Numbered from the stretch's first letter, positions 45,544 through 54,903 are shown. The stretch is 64,000 bases of DNA from Hymenobacter cellulosilyticus (GCF_022919215.1 NZ_CP095046.1:2036501-2100500); one strand, 5' to 3'. The notes: generated by a model not told the origin, from the sequence alone. Program-made: numbers and translations.

Positions 45544-45591
45544 TTTCAGCGAAAAAGGCCCCGGCAACAACCGGGGCCTTTTTCGCTGAAA
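45544..45591 (-). terminator. Perfect 21-bp-arm terminator after sucD
   Basis: TTTCAGCGAAAAAGGCCCCGG, 21 bp of stem including an A5 tract, is exactly complementary to 45571-45591 around CAACAA. It follows the sucD stop and just precedes the glycosyltransferase ATG on the same strand. Confidence 0.92.
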
Positions 45592-45611
45592 ACCGCAAAG
45601 GGTTTAAAAAT

Positions 45612-46493
45612 CTACTTGTTGCCTAGTACGCGCAGCATCGTGTCGCCAATCTCGGCGGGTGAGTCCACTACGTGGATGCCGCACTCGCGCATGATGGCCA
45701 TTTTGGCAGCAGCCGTGTCATCGGCACCACCTACGATAGCACCAGCGTGGCCCATGCGGCGGCCGGGAGGAGCCGTCTGGCCGGCGATGAAGCCAACGAC
45801 GGGCTTCTTGTTGCCGGTTTCCTTGATCCAGCGGGCAGCCTCAGCTTCCATACCACCACCGATTTCGCCGATCATCACGATGCCCTCGGTCTCGGGGTCG
45901 TTCATGAGCAGTTCTACGGCTTCCTTGGTGGTCGTGCCGATGATGGGGTCACCACCGATGCCGATGGCCGTGGTCTGGCCCAGGCCGGCCTTGGTCAGCT
46001 GGTCTACCGCTTCGTAGGTCAGCGTGCCCGACTTGGAAACGATACCGACGCGGCCTTTCTGGAAGATAAAGCCGGGCATGATACCCACTTTGCACTCGCC
46101 GGCGGTCATGACGCCGGGGCAGTTGGGCCCGATCATGCGCAGGCCCTCGCGGCCTTTCAGGTACTCCTTCACCGCAATCATGTCCTTGGTCGGAATGCCT
46201 TCGGTGATGGTTACGATAACCTTGATGCCGGCATCAGCGGCTTCCATGATGGCGTCGGCGGCGAAAGCCGGGGGCACAAAGATGATGCTGGTGTCGGCAC
46301 CGGCTTTCTCAACGGCTTCAGCCACGGTGTTGAACACGGGACGGTCGAGGTGGGTGCTGCCGCCTTTGCCGGGCGTTACGCCGCCAACCACGTTGGTGCC
46401 GTACTCAATCATCTGCTGGGCGTGAAACGAGCCTTCGGAGCCCGTAAAACCCTGCACAATCACTTTGGAATCCTTGTTGACCAGAACGCTCAT
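45612..46493 (-). CDS. sucD: Succinate--CoA ligase alpha subunit
   Basis: TCA-cycle enzyme subunit binding CoA and carrying the phosphohistidine. 293 residues, normal. N-terminal CoA-binding Rossmann part with [20 protein letters not shown], then [19 protein letters not shown], and the active-site [10 protein letters not shown] with the His that is phosphorylated. No frame break. The beta subunit gene (sucC) is not next to it, which is common in this phylum. Divergent from the cystathionine synthase-like gene. Confidence 0.97.
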   Translation of the reverse strand: MSVLVNKDSKVIVQGFTGSEGSFHAQQMIEYGTNVVGGVTPGKGGSTHLDRPVFNTVAEAVEKAGADTSIIFVPPAFAADAIMEAADAGIKVIVTITEGIPTKDMIAVKEYLKGREGLRMIGPNCPGVMTAGECKVGIMPGFIFQKGRVGIVSKSGTLTYEAVDQLTKAGLGQTTAIGIGGDPIIGTTTKEAVELLMNDPETEGIVMIGEIGGGMEAEAARWIKETGNKKPVVGFIAGQTAPPGRRMGHAGAIVGGADDTAAAKMAIMRECGIHVVDSPAEIGDTMLRVLGNK

Positions 46494-46790
46494 TCGGAGA
46501 AGTGTTAAAGGCTACTATCAATTTGGGGTGGGAGCCAGCGGCCTGCTGGCTACCGGTGTGCAAAAGTAGCCTTTTTTGGGGGTGCAGCAAGCCGCCCGCG
46601 CAATCGGTTGTCAGTCAGAAAGCAGGAAGCTAGTCAGGATATCATTCCGGCGACCAAACGCAGTAGGCCAAGAAGGCATTGATCGAGTTTTTGGGCTCGA
46701 CTAGAACCAGTCCAGTCTACGAAGTTGTTGCCGGTGCCTAGAGCTGCGCCGGCCGCCGCAGCCGGCCTGTTCGGAAAAGCAGAACGGGGC

Positions 46791-46821
46791 TTAGGGCTCC
46801 GCCGGCAAATCCGTACCTTTG
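46791..46821 (+). promoter_or_regulatory. Bacteroidota-type promoter for the CBS-like gene
   Basis: TTAG at 46791-46794 and TACCTTTG at 46814-46821 are 19 bp apart; the -7 box is a full match to TAnnTTTG and lies 41 bp before the start codon. Confidence 0.55.
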
Positions 46822-46862
46822 CGGTCCTCTCACTCAAAAAAACACCGCTTACCTCTCTCGCA

Positions 46863-47840
46863 ATGTATTTGAATCATATCGTTGAGGCCATCGGCAACAC
46901 GCCTCTGGTGAAGCTCAACAAAGTCGCCGACGGCATCAAGGGTACGGTCCTGGCGAAGGTAGAATATTTCAATCCCGGCAACTCGGTAAAGGACCGGATG
47001 GCCATGAAAATGATTGAGGACGCCGAAAAAGCCGGTATTCTCAAGCCCGGCGGCACCATCATCGAGGGCACCAGCGGCAACACCGGCATGGGCCTGGCCC
47101 TGGGTGCTATTGCCAAAGGCTACAAGTGCATCTTCGTGATGAGCGACAAGCAAAGCAAGGAGAAGCAGGACATTCTGCGGGCCGTCGGCGCCGAAGTAGT
47201 GGTTTGCCCCGTCGACGTAGCGCCTGAAGACCCCCGCTCGTACTACTCGGTAGCCAAGCGCCTGAGCCAGGAAACGCCTAACTCGTTTTATCCCAACCAG
47301 TACGACAATATGTCGAACACGGCGGCGCACTACGAAAGCACCGGTCCCGAAATCTGGAAGCAAACCGAAGGCACCATCACACACCTGGCCTGCGGCGTGG
47401 GAACGGGCGGTACCATCTGCGGCACGGCCAAGTACATCAAGGAGCAAAAGCCCGAGCTGGTAACCGTGGGCCTGGACACCTACGGCTCCGTATTCAAGAA
47501 GTACAAGGAGACCGGGATTTTCGACGAAAACGAAATCTACCCTTATAAGACCGAGGGCATTGGGGAAGATATTCTTCCCAAAAATGTTAACTTTGACCTG
47601 ATTGACTTGTTTATCAAAGTCACCGACCAGGACGCAGCCGTGATGACTCGGCGGCTGGCCAAGGAAGAAGGCCTGTTTGTGGGCTGGTCATGTGGCTCGG
47701 CGGTGCACGGCGCGCTTGAGTACGCCAAAGAGCATTTGAAAGAGGAGGACGTGATGGTCATCATTCTACCTGACCATGGCACGCGTTACCTCGGCAAAAT
47801 CTACAACGACGACTGGATGCGCGAGCAAGGCTGGTTGTAA
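46863..47840 (+). CDS. Cystathionine beta-synthase / cysteine synthase-like PLP enzyme
   Basis: 326 residues, fold-type II PLP enzyme. IGNTPLVKLN at the N-terminus, NPGNSVKDRMA with the PLP lysine, IEGTSGNTGMGLA, and the PLP-phosphate loop GVGTGGTICG. The C-terminal EGIGEDILPKNV and LFVGWSCGSAVHGAL are closer to cystathionine beta-synthase than to CysK, but the regulatory CBS domains are missing. It would combine serine (or acetylserine) with homocysteine or sulphide. The ATG at 46863 follows a good promoter; an upstream in-frame ATG would read through it. Confidence 0.9.
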   Translation: MYLNHIVEAIGNTPLVKLNKVADGIKGTVLAKVEYFNPGNSVKDRMAMKMIEDAEKAGILKPGGTIIEGTSGNTGMGLALGAIAKGYKCIFVMSDKQSKEKQDILRAVGAEVVVCPVDVAPEDPRSYYSVAKRLSQETPNSFYPNQYDNMSNTAAHYESTGPEIWKQTEGTITHLACGVGTGGTICGTAKYIKEQKPELVTVGLDTYGSVFKKYKETGIFDENEIYPYKTEGIGEDILPKNVNFDLIDLFIKVTDQDAAVMTRRLAKEEGLFVGWSCGSAVHGALEYAKEHLKEEDVMVIILPDHGTRYLGKIYNDDWMREQGWL

Positions 47841-47893
47841 CAGAATCCCCCTGTTTGCGTTAGGCAGGGCTTACGCTTTCAACGGACAATCAT

Positions 47894-48319
47894 ATGCCTA
47901 AGAAACTGCGCAATGTGGTGCTGGTCGATGACAACGAAACGACTAGCTTCCTCAATAACCGTCTGCTCAGCCGCCTCGACGTGGCCGATAAGGTCTATAC
48001 CTTTTCCCGCGCCGAGCAGGCCTACGACTTTCTCTGGGGCAATGGCACGGACCGGACCAGCTCAATGGAGCCCGACGCTCCGCAGCTGGTATTCGTGGAC
48101 CTGAAGATGCCCGGTATGGACGGCTTCGAGTTCCTGGAACAGTACAGCCAGCTACCCGACGACATCAAGGAAAAGACGGTAATGGCCGTGCTGACGACTT
48201 CCATGCACTCGGCCGATACGGCCCGGGTGGCCAAGTACGAAGGCGTAGAATACCTAGCCAAGCCCCTGACCGAAGAAAAGATGCGGAAGCTGCTCGACAA
48301 GCGCTTCGTAACGAACTAA
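47894..48319 (+). CDS. Single-domain response regulator (receiver only)
   Basis: 141 residues consisting of a REC domain: VVLVDDNETTS with the acidic pair, FVDLKMPGMDG with the phosphoacceptor Asp, LTTSMHSAD for the switch Thr/Ser, and the conserved Lys in YLAKPLTEEKM. There is no output domain, so it may pass signals to a separate partner. It follows the CBS-like gene by 53 bp in the same direction. No kinase gene is adjacent. Confidence 0.92.
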   Translation: MPKKLRNVVLVDDNETTSFLNNRLLSRLDVADKVYTFSRAEQAYDFLWGNGTDRTSSMEPDAPQLVFVDLKMPGMDGFEFLEQYSQLPDDIKEKTVMAVLTTSMHSADTARVAKYEGVEYLAKPLTEEKMRKLLDKRFVTN

Positions 48320-48339
48320 GCTCAACAACTGAATTAGAT

Positions 48340-48376
48340 AAAAGGCCGCTGCAAGTTCTTGCAGCGGCCTTTTTAT
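48340..48376. terminator. Bidirectional terminator between the receiver gene and ade
   Basis: AAAAGGCCGCTGCAAG pairs perfectly with CTTGCAGCGGCCTTTT around TT; it serves both convergent genes. Confidence 0.92.
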
Positions 48377-48398
48377 GTTCGGCTCGAATCGAGCAGTT

Positions 48399-50050
48399 TT
48401 ATACCACAGCCTCCACAAAGCGGAATGCCTCGCCGTCGAACAGGCCTTTGTCGCTGAGCTTGAGGCTGGGAATTACTAGCAGGGCCATGAACGACAGGGT
48501 CATAAACGGGGCTCCCAGCGGGCTACCCAGGCGCTTCGACAAGGCATCAACGGCAGCATAAGCTTCGGCTACGTGGTAGCCCGGCTGGTCCGACATGAGG
48601 CCGGCGACGGGCAAAGGCAGCAGAATTTCCTCCCCATTGGGACCCACGGCGGCCAGGCCGCCCTTGGCTTCCATCACCAAGGTCACGGCCCGGGCCAGGC
48701 TTTCATCGTCGCAGCCCACGGCGGTGATGTTGTGAGAGTCGTGGCCCACGCTGGAGGCCAGAGCGCCCTGCTTTAGCCCAAAGCCCGTGATGAACGACAC
48801 GGCCGGCGCGGCGGGCTGGTAGCGGTTCACCACGGTCAGCTTCAGAATATCATTAGTCACATCAGGCACCACCAAGCCGTTTTCAACCTTGGCCGCTACG
48901 TCGTGGCGGGCCGTGATGAGCTGCCCGTCGAAGCACTCAATAACGCGCACCGTGGCCGCGGGAGCCGGGGCGGGCAGCGCAAAATCCCGGGCTGTGACGG
49001 GCTGGGCGTGGAAATTGTTGACGACGGCCACGGGCACGGAGGCAATGCGGGTTTCGCCGTTTTCGGCTACCAGAACGCCATCCAGGTAAGTCTGGCGTAC
49101 CAGGAAGTCCTGCAGGTTGTCTACCACGATGAAGTCGGCCGGGTCGCCTTCCCGCAGCAAGCCAACGGGCAGCTTATAGTGCAACACCGGGTTGAGGCAG
49201 GCCACGCGCAATACCTTCAGGACATCTTGCCCGCGGGCCACAGCGCGCTGCACCAGCTGGTTGATGTGGCCCAGCACCAGCGTATCGGGGTGCTTGTCGT
49301 CGGAACAGAACATCATGTGCTCGTAGTGTTCGGGCAGCAGGTCAATCAGGGCCTCGAAGTTGCGGGCCGCCGAGCCTTCCCGAATCAGGATTTTCATGCC
49401 TACGGCCAGCTTATCCAGGGCTTCTTCGGCCGTAAAGCACTCATGGTCGGTGCTGATACCGGCTTCGGCGTAGCGGCGGGCATCGTCGCCGCGCAGGCCG
49501 GGGGCGTGGCCATCCACGGGGCGGCTGTAGCGTTGGGCCAGGGCAATTTTCTGCATCACGTCGGCGTCGCGGTGCAGCACGCCGGGCCAGTTCATCATTT
49601 CCGCCAGGTAGCCGATTTCCGGGTTCTGAAACAGCTGCTCAATGTCGGCAGCCGTTATTTCGGCCCCGGCCGTTTCAAACGGCGTAGCCGGTACGCACGA
49701 GGGCGCGCCAAAGCAGAACTTGAACGGCACCGCCCGGCCACTTTCCAGCATGTATTCCACGCCGGCCACGCCCAGCACGTTCCCGATTTCGTGGGGTCGG
49801 ACACCGTAGCCACCGTGCCGTGCGTCACGGCCAGGCGGGCAAACTCGGCCGGCACCAGCAGGGAACTTTCTACATGCACGTGCGCGTCCACAAACCCGGG
49901 TAGGGCATAAGGCAGCGTGGCATCGGGTGCCGCGGCCGAATCCAGGGCTATGGCCTGAACCTTGCCCCCACTCACGTGAATAGTACCGGGAAGTATGGTG
50001 TTCGAAAACAGATTGATAACGTTGGCGCGCAGGCTGAAATCGGCGGGCAT
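48399..50050 (-). CDS. ade: Adenine deaminase (one frame break)
   Basis: Metal-dependent amidohydrolase converting adenine to hypoxanthine in purine salvage. GFVDAHVHVESSLL holds the first metal-binding His pair; DGHAPGL, STDHECFTAEEA and CSDDKHPDTL are the next active-site blocks; the C-terminal adenine deaminase domain contains VGHDSHNITAVG. The break at the G run 49793-49796 (plus strand) is repaired by one base to SDPHEIGNVLGVAGVEYML. About 550 residues from the ATG at 50050, the normal length for this family. Confidence 0.95.
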
Positions 50051-50111
50051 AGGGCAGCAGGAAAGAAGGGGGAAAGTTGAGCTTGAGCAAAGGCGAACGG
50101 GTAAAGAACCG

Positions 50112-50119
50112 TATATTTG
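50112..50119 (+). promoter_or_regulatory. Bacteroidota -7 box for the small lipoprotein gene
   Basis: TATATTTG is a full match to TAnnTTTG, 16 bp before the GTG start at 50136; the leader would be very short. No clear -33 element. Confidence 0.5.
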
Positions 50120-50135
50120 CCGAAAATCCGTGCCG

Positions 50136-50294
50136 GTGAGAAAGATTGTGACTTTGCTGTTGGCCGCCTTGATAGCAGGTTCGGGCCTTACCCTGACGAG
50201 CTGTGCCCAGCGCACCGTTCAGCAGAAAAAAACAGCTTCCTTTAAGCGCAAAGCCAAATTCGGCAAAGTCCCTTGTCCCTGCGATAGTCACTAA
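50136..50294 (+). CDS. Small lipoprotein, 52 aa
   Basis: Reads MRKIVTLLLAALIAG then LTLTSCAQ, a textbook lipoprotein signal with Cys23. The mature part is only 30 residues, strongly basic (QQKKTASFKRKAKFGK), and ends VPCPCDSH with a Cys-Pro-Cys pair. Start is GTG, as the frame has no ATG; GTG 50130 is a second option. A -7 box lies just upstream. The paired Cys might bind metal or form a disulphide. Divergent from ade. Confidence 0.65.
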   Translation: MRKIVTLLLAALIAGSGLTLTSCAQRTVQQKKTASFKRKAKFGKVPCPCDSH

Positions 50295-50361
50295 TCCGGT
50301 TAAAATACTTGGCCGGACCGCCTCCCCGTGCCCGTTTGATCTGAACCCGCGTCCTCCCTTT

Positions 50362-51063
50362 GTGAACTACTTCCGCGCCCTTGTGCCTGTGCCCCCCAAC
50401 TATCTGCTGGCCGCTGTGCTGGTGGTGGCCGGGCACTTCGTCGGGCTGGGGCAGCGGCGGCCACACGCGGCATTTATTCCGCCCACGTCTTACGACGAGC
50501 GCACCCGCAACCCCACGCTGCGCTACGAGCCCGGTGGCCGGCCCGGCACGTTCCGCGGCCTCGACGGCGCCTGGCACCCGGTGCAGATTGCCGACTGGCT
50601 GCCCGACCGGGTGTATCTGAACGAGAGCGGCAATTATTACCGGGCCTACTCACCCGAGGAAATGACGGCCTTTGTGCTCAGCGATTCGGACACGGTAATC
50701 ACGGTAGCGGGCGTGGCTCCTGGCAAGCTGGGCGTGCTGCCCGTAGCCTTCGGGCGGCAGATGTTCCGCGGTGCCGGCATGCAGTTGGTCGACGTTTCTG
50801 AGCCGGTGACTTCCCTTATCAGCGTGTTTATGCGGCCGCATAAGCTGCTGCTGCGCAAAAATGCCGGCGACTGGGTGTTGCTGCCTAAGCAAAAGGCCAT
50901 ACTGCAGCCCTTGCTGTTGGTAATGCTGGCTGATGCTCCGCCTTTGGTAGCCCAGGTGCAAGCCAAGCGCGTAGGGCGTTGGCAGGTAGAGCGCCTGCTG
51001 CGGCAGTACGCCGATTTTCGAACTACGCAATTTTTGCAAACGGCTGCTCAGCCGCGTCCTTAG
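50362..51063 (+). CDS. Hypothetical protein with one N-terminal membrane segment
   Basis: 233 residues from a GTG start that places the hydrophobic stretch (YLLAAVLVVAGHFVGLG) near the N-terminus. The rest is soluble, beta-rich in the first half (YNESG-like NYYRAYSPEEMTAFVLSDS; TVITVAGVAPGKLGVLPV) and helical at the end (RWQVERLLRQYADFRT). Probably periplasmic. No family recognised; no partner suggested by the context except the next small gene 10 bp away. Confidence 0.65.
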   Translation: MNYFRALVPVPPNYLLAAVLVVAGHFVGLGQRRPHAAFIPPTSYDERTRNPTLRYEPGGRPGTFRGLDGAWHPVQIADWLPDRVYLNESGNYYRAYSPEEMTAFVLSDSDTVITVAGVAPGKLGVLPVAFGRQMFRGAGMQLVDVSEPVTSLISVFMRPHKLLLRKNAGDWVLLPKQKAILQPLLLVMLADAPPLVAQVQAKRVGRWQVERLLRQYADFRTTQFLQTAAQPRP

Positions 51064-51073
51064 CCTGTAGCCT

Positions 51074-51466
51074 ATGTCTTCTGAAAATCCTTTGATTGCC
51101 CTGCGCAAAGCCGCGGAAGCCGTGCGCCAGCAGCTTCAGGTAAACGAGTTCGATGCCGTCGGTGTGGAGCGTCTCGATACGTTTATCAATGAGCAGCGCG
51201 CCAGCATCAAGGAAGCCGAGCGCGAAGGCGTAATTTCGGCCCTGGGCTGCTTTCTGGGCCAGTGCCTGGTGAGTACTTACCAGGGCGAGTGGGCCCTGGG
51301 CCCCGACAAAAGTACCGGCGTCGGTATCGGCGGCCAGCATTTTTTTAACCCCTTCTACCGCGTGTCGCAGCAGCTGGCTCATGGCCAAAAAGAGTCCGTT
51401 GCCGTATTCTTCGCGGGTGTACCTGAACGCTTGGCCGTCGTGCCCCGTCGTAAAAATTGGATTTAG
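51074..51466 (+). CDS. Conserved hypothetical protein, 130 aa
   Basis: Soluble protein without signal peptide. An N-terminal helical part (PLIALRKAAEAVRQQLQV, then VERLDTFINEQRASIKEAE) is followed by a compact region with Gly and aromatics (ISALGCFLGQCLVSTYQGEW, GIGGQHFFNPFYRVSQQ). This pattern, with a conserved Gly-Cys and Trp, recalls uncharacterised families of roughly 130 residues; no function is known to me. It precedes cmk by 34 bp and probably shares its transcript. Confidence 0.68.
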   Translation: MSSENPLIALRKAAEAVRQQLQVNEFDAVGVERLDTFINEQRASIKEAEREGVISALGCFLGQCLVSTYQGEWALGPDKSTGVGIGGQHFFNPFYRVSQQLAHGQKESVAVFFAGVPERLAVVPRRKNWI

Positions 51467-51500
51467 TGAATTCTACCAGCCCCAGCCCACCGACTTTGCC

Positions 51501-52238
51501 ATGAGAAAAATCGTCATTGCCATCGACGGCTACTCTTCCTGCGGCAAGAGCACCACGGCCAAAGCCGTGGCGGCCGAGCTGGGCTACGCCTACATTGATA
51601 CCGGGGCCATGTACCGGGCCGTAACGCTTTATTTGCTGGAGCGCGACATTGCCTTCGACGATTTGCCCCGCGTGGAGCAGGCTCTGCACGACATTCATAT
51701 TGCCTTCAAGCGCAACCGCAAAACCGGCCGCAACGAGCTTTGCCTCGACGGCGTGATTCGGGAGGATGAAATCCGGCAGATGCGCATTTCCAACTCCGTG
51801 AGCGAAGTGTCGGTCATTCCGGCCGTGCGCCACACCCTGGTAGCTCAGCAGCAGCGCATGGGCCGCAAGCGGGGCGTGGTCATGGACGGGCGCGACATTG
51901 GCACCACCGTTTTTCCCGATGCCGAGGTCAAGATCTTTATGACTGCCGACGTGGAAACCCGGGCCCGCCGCCGACAGGAAGAGCTGGCCCTGAAAAATGA
52001 GCAGGTAGAGCTCGAAGAAATTGTCGAAAACCTGCGCAAGCGTGACTACATTGACTCGACCCGCACCGAAAGCCCCCTGCGCCGCGCCTCCGACGCCGTC
52101 TTGCTCGACACGACCCACATGATGATTGACGAGCAGGTTGATTTCGTGCTGGAGCGTGTGTCGGCCCGGCTGTTTGAGCGTAGCGTGCTGGCTATTACGG
52201 GCGGTGAGGAACGCAACGCTTCTGGAGCTGGTCTATAA
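51501..52238 (+). CDS. cmk: Cytidylate kinase
   Basis: Phosphorylates CMP and dCMP. P-loop GYSSCGKSTTAK, substrate-binding YIDTGAMYRAV, GRDIGTTVFPDAEVK, LID region RARRRQEEL, and RDYIDSTRTESPLRRA. About 245 residues, with a 15-residue C-terminal extension beyond the usual end. The ATG at 51501 directly precedes the conserved IAIDGYSS strand. ispH follows 58 bp later, a frequent neighbour in Bacteroidota. Confidence 0.96.
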   Translation: MRKIVIAIDGYSSCGKSTTAKAVAAELGYAYIDTGAMYRAVTLYLLERDIAFDDLPRVEQALHDIHIAFKRNRKTGRNELCLDGVIREDEIRQMRISNSVSEVSVIPAVRHTLVAQQQRMGRKRGVVMDGRDIGTTVFPDAEVKIFMTADVETRARRRQEELALKNEQVELEEIVENLRKRDYIDSTRTESPLRRASDAVLLDTTHMMIDEQVDFVLERVSARLFERSVLAITGGEERNASGAGL

Positions 52239-52296
52239 AAAATAAGGGCGCGAATGTTGCTGTCAGCGCCGCGTGTTTGCTACTGAAGGAAGAGTC

Positions 52297-53184
52297 ATGA
52301 ACGTCACGATAGATAAAAATTCGGGGTATTGTTTCGGAGTTGAATTCGCTATTCAGATGGCGGAAGACGAGCTGGCGCACGAGCCGACTTTATACTGCCT
52401 GGGCGATATTGTGCACAACCGCATGGAGGTGGAGCGCCTGCACCAGCAGGGTTTGCGCATCATCGAGCGGGAGCAGCTTCAGAACCTGCACGACTGCAAG
52501 GTGCTAATCCGGGCCCACGGCGAGCCGCCGGAAACCTACGAGCTGGCGTTGCGCAACAACCTCGAGTTGATTGACGCTTCGTGCCCGGTGGTGCTCAAGC
52601 TGCAAAACCGCGTGAAGCACGCCTTCGACAGTACTACCCGCCAGAATGGGCAGATTGTCATCTACGGACAGCCCGGCCACGCCGAGGTAACCGGCCTCAA
52701 CGGGCAAACCGGCAACCGCTCCATCATCGTGATGACCGAAGCCGACCTCGACCAGATTGACTTTGCCCGGCCCGTGACCCTGTTCAGCCAAACTACCAAG
52801 AGTACTGCGGGCTTCTACCACATGAAGGCGCTCATCGAACAGCGCATTGCCGCCGCCGGGGGCAGCCTGGACGCCTTCGACGCCAATGACAGTATCTGTC
52901 GGCAGGTCAGCAACCGGGAGCCCGCCCTGCGCAAATTTGCTGTGGACTACGACGTGGTGCTGTTCGTCAGCGGCCGTAAGAGCTCCAACGGCAAGGCTTT
53001 GTTCAGCGTCGTAAATCAGACGAATCCGCGCAGCTACTTTATCGAAAACGAACAGGAACTGGACGAGACCTGGCTGCAGGGCACCCACAGCGTGGGCATC
53101 TGCGGGGCTACCAGCACCCCAATGTGGCTGATGCAGCGCGTGGCCGACCGGGTTGCGCAGATTGCCGAAAGCCTGCCGGTATAG
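52297..53184 (+). CDS. ispH: 4-hydroxy-3-methylbut-2-enyl diphosphate reductase
   Basis: Last step of the MEP pathway to IPP and DMAPP. The three iron-sulphur cysteines are visible: GYCFGV (Cys12), DASCPVV and NDSICRQV. Other landmarks are IRAHGEPP with the substrate-binding His, YGQPGHAEVTG, VSGRKSSNGKAL and VGICGATSTP. 295 residues, typical length. ATG 52297 is chosen since MNVTIDKNSGYCFGV is the family start. No frame break. Confidence 0.97.
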   Translation: MNVTIDKNSGYCFGVEFAIQMAEDELAHEPTLYCLGDIVHNRMEVERLHQQGLRIIEREQLQNLHDCKVLIRAHGEPPETYELALRNNLELIDASCPVVLKLQNRVKHAFDSTTRQNGQIVIYGQPGHAEVTGLNGQTGNRSIIVMTEADLDQIDFARPVTLFSQTTKSTAGFYHMKALIEQRIAAAGGSLDAFDANDSICRQVSNREPALRKFAVDYDVVLFVSGRKSSNGKALFSVVNQTNPRSYFIENEQELDETWLQGTHSVGICGATSTPMWLMQRVADRVAQIAESLPV

Positions 53185-53235
53185 CGCCGGGGCGGAGCTA
53201 AAAACTCTGATTTCCTACTCGCAAACTTCGTTACT

Positions 53236-53268
53236 TGCCCGGCCGGTTTTGGCCGGGTATTTTTTTGC
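53236..53268 (+). terminator. Rho-independent terminator after ispH
   Basis: CCCGGCC pairs with GGCCGGG around 6 nt, then TATTTTTTT. Confidence 0.88.
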
Positions 53269-53280
53269 CTTTTACGCGCT

Positions 53281-53838
53281 ATGAGCAGGTTTTTCAACTA
53301 CTTCCTGAACGGGTTCCTCATCGTGGCGCCCATCAGCCTGACGATTTACATCCTGGTCGCCGTCTTCAACTGGCTCGACCATATGTTTGACCTGAGCTGG
53401 GACGGCAGCCACATTCCGGGTTTGGGCCTGCTCATTATCGTGGCCATGGTAACGGCCGTGGGCTTTATTGCCAAGTCGTTTATGGTGCGGCCTTTTCTGG
53501 TGCTGGCCGAGCGGATTCTGCACCGCACGCCGCTGGTAAGCATCATCTACTCCAGCCTCAAAGACCTGCTCGACGCCTTCGTGGGCGACAACCAAAAGTT
53601 CAACCAGCCCGTGCTGGTGCTCATGAACAAGGCCACGCAGTGCTACAAGATGGGCTTCGTAACCCAAACCAGCATGACCGTAATTCACCGCGAGGCGCTG
53701 ATGGCCGTGTACTTTCCGCACTCCTACAACTTCTCCGGCGAGCTGGTACTCGTGCCCGCCGACAACGTGAGCTACCTCGACCTGCCCAGCAGTGACGTCA
53801 TGAAATTCATTGTTTCCGGCGGCGTTTCCCGGCTCTAG
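53281..53838 (+). CDS. DUF502 family membrane protein
   Basis: 185 residues. First helix FLIVAPISLTIYILVAVFNW, second LLIIVAMVTAVGFIAKSFMV, then a soluble beta-rich part with HRTPLVSIIYSSLKDLLDAF, KMGFVTQ and HSYNFSGELVLVPA. This is the DUF502 order. Function unknown; a related plant family is linked to trafficking of membrane proteins. Begins 13 bp past the ispH terminator tract. Confidence 0.88.
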   Translation: MSRFFNYFLNGFLIVAPISLTIYILVAVFNWLDHMFDLSWDGSHIPGLGLLIIVAMVTAVGFIAKSFMVRPFLVLAERILHRTPLVSIIYSSLKDLLDAFVGDNQKFNQPVLVLMNKATQCYKMGFVTQTSMTVIHREALMAVYFPHSYNFSGELVLVPADNVSYLDLPSSDVMKFIVSGGVSRL

Positions 53839-53937
53839 CTTGAGCAGCCGATAAGCTCAAAATAGGAAGAAATGTGGGGCCCGCCACCAGCGCCGGCCGG
53901 TTTCTGCCGTACTAACGGGTCTATTCTTCCTTGACCC

Positions 53938-54732
53938 ATGAAAACCACGCTGCATTTTCGCAAGTACGGGGCTGGGCCGCGGGTAGTGCTGGCGTTTCAC
54001 GGCTACGGGCAGAACGAAGGCCACTGGCGCGGCATGGCCGCCATGCTGGGCGCCGACGTGACGCTCTACGCCTTCGACCTGTTTTACCACGGCCAGAGCA
54101 AGTTGGCTAAAGCCGATGCACCCCTGCGCAAAAAACGCCTGGGCGAGCTGCTGGGCCAGTTTCTGTCGGAGCATAACATCGAACATTTCGGGCTGCTGGC
54201 CTTCAGCATGGGCGCCAAGTTTGCCCTGACAGCCGTGGAACACTTCCCCGATAAGGTGGAAAAGATCTGGCTGATTGCGCCGGACGGCATCAAAACCCAG
54301 TTCTGGTACGCCCTGGCTACCTACCCGCCCTGGATGCGGGGCGTGCTGGGCCGGGCTGTGCTGCGCCCCGAGCGGCTGCTGCGCTTTATTAACACGCTGG
54401 CCCAGCGCCGGCTGGTCGACTCGGGGCTGGTACGCTTTGCCGAGTGGCAGCTGGAAAGTCGGGAGAAACGCCTGCGCGTGTACCGCAGCTGGGTCGGGTT
54501 TCGCCACCTCGTATTCGACACCCGGCGGCTGGCTTTCTTACTAAACCAGCGGCCCACGTCCGTCACGTTTTTTCTGGGCAAGTACGACCGGGTTATTCCC
54601 CACGCCGGCTTGCAGGAGTTCATTGCTTCCCTTCGCAACGCCCACACGGTGCTTCTGGAAGCCGGCCACGCGGGTTTGATCTACGACGTAGGCAGCTACC
54701 TGCGCCGCCACCTGGAGGAAGTGAAATGGTAA
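53938..54732 (+). CDS. Alpha/beta-hydrolase
   Basis: 264 residues, no signal peptide. Oxyanion-hole strand VVLAFHGYGQNEGHW, nucleophile elbow LLAFSMGAKFAL with Ser (replacing the usual GxSxG first Gly by Ala), GKYDRVIP with the Asp, and LEAGHAGLIYDV with the His. A lid region of helices lies in the middle (about 120-195). Substrate unknown. It ends 8 bp before repeat A copy 2. Confidence 0.85.
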   Translation: MKTTLHFRKYGAGPRVVLAFHGYGQNEGHWRGMAAMLGADVTLYAFDLFYHGQSKLAKADAPLRKKRLGELLGQFLSEHNIEHFGLLAFSMGAKFALTAVEHFPDKVEKIWLIAPDGIKTQFWYALATYPPWMRGVLGRAVLRPERLLRFINTLAQRRLVDSGLVRFAEWQLESREKRLRVYRSWVGFRHLVFDTRRLAFLLNQRPTSVTFFLGKYDRVIPHAGLQEFIASLRNAHTVLLEAGHAGLIYDVGSYLRRHLEEVKW

Positions 54733-54739
54733 GCCAACA

Positions 54740-54903
54740 TGTCATTGCGAGGAAGCATGACGAAGCAATCCGTCTTCTGAAATGTGCGGAGTTGCCTGAA
54801 GTGAAAAGCCCTTTACTATTGCGGTAGTAAAGGGCTTTCTGAGTAAAGGTCATTTGTCACTAGTAGAGGACGGATTGCTTCGTCATGCTTCCTCGCAATG
54901 ACA
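54740..54903. repeat. Intergenic inverted repeat, family A, copy 2 (inverted orientation)
   Basis: The best-preserved copy: 39-bp arms starting TGTCATTGCGAGGAAGC, 38 of 39 identical, around an 86-bp centre with a terminator hairpin. The centre matches copies 1 and 3 only after reverse complementing. It fills the gap between two convergent genes almost exactly (8 bp and 6 bp left). Confidence 0.85.
54804..54838. terminator. Terminator-like hairpin inside repeat A copy 2
   Basis: AAAGCCCTTTACTA pairs with TAGTAAAGGGCTTT; it could end transcription of both convergent neighbours. Confidence 0.65.

Noticed and set aside
46598..46613. GCGCAATCGGTTGTCA upstream of the CBS-like gene, similar to the LacI-type site at 13299
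   Set aside because: Only one half-site is intact (CGCAA; the other is TTGTC), it lies some 200 bp from the promoter, and the gene has no link to uronate use. Treated as chance.
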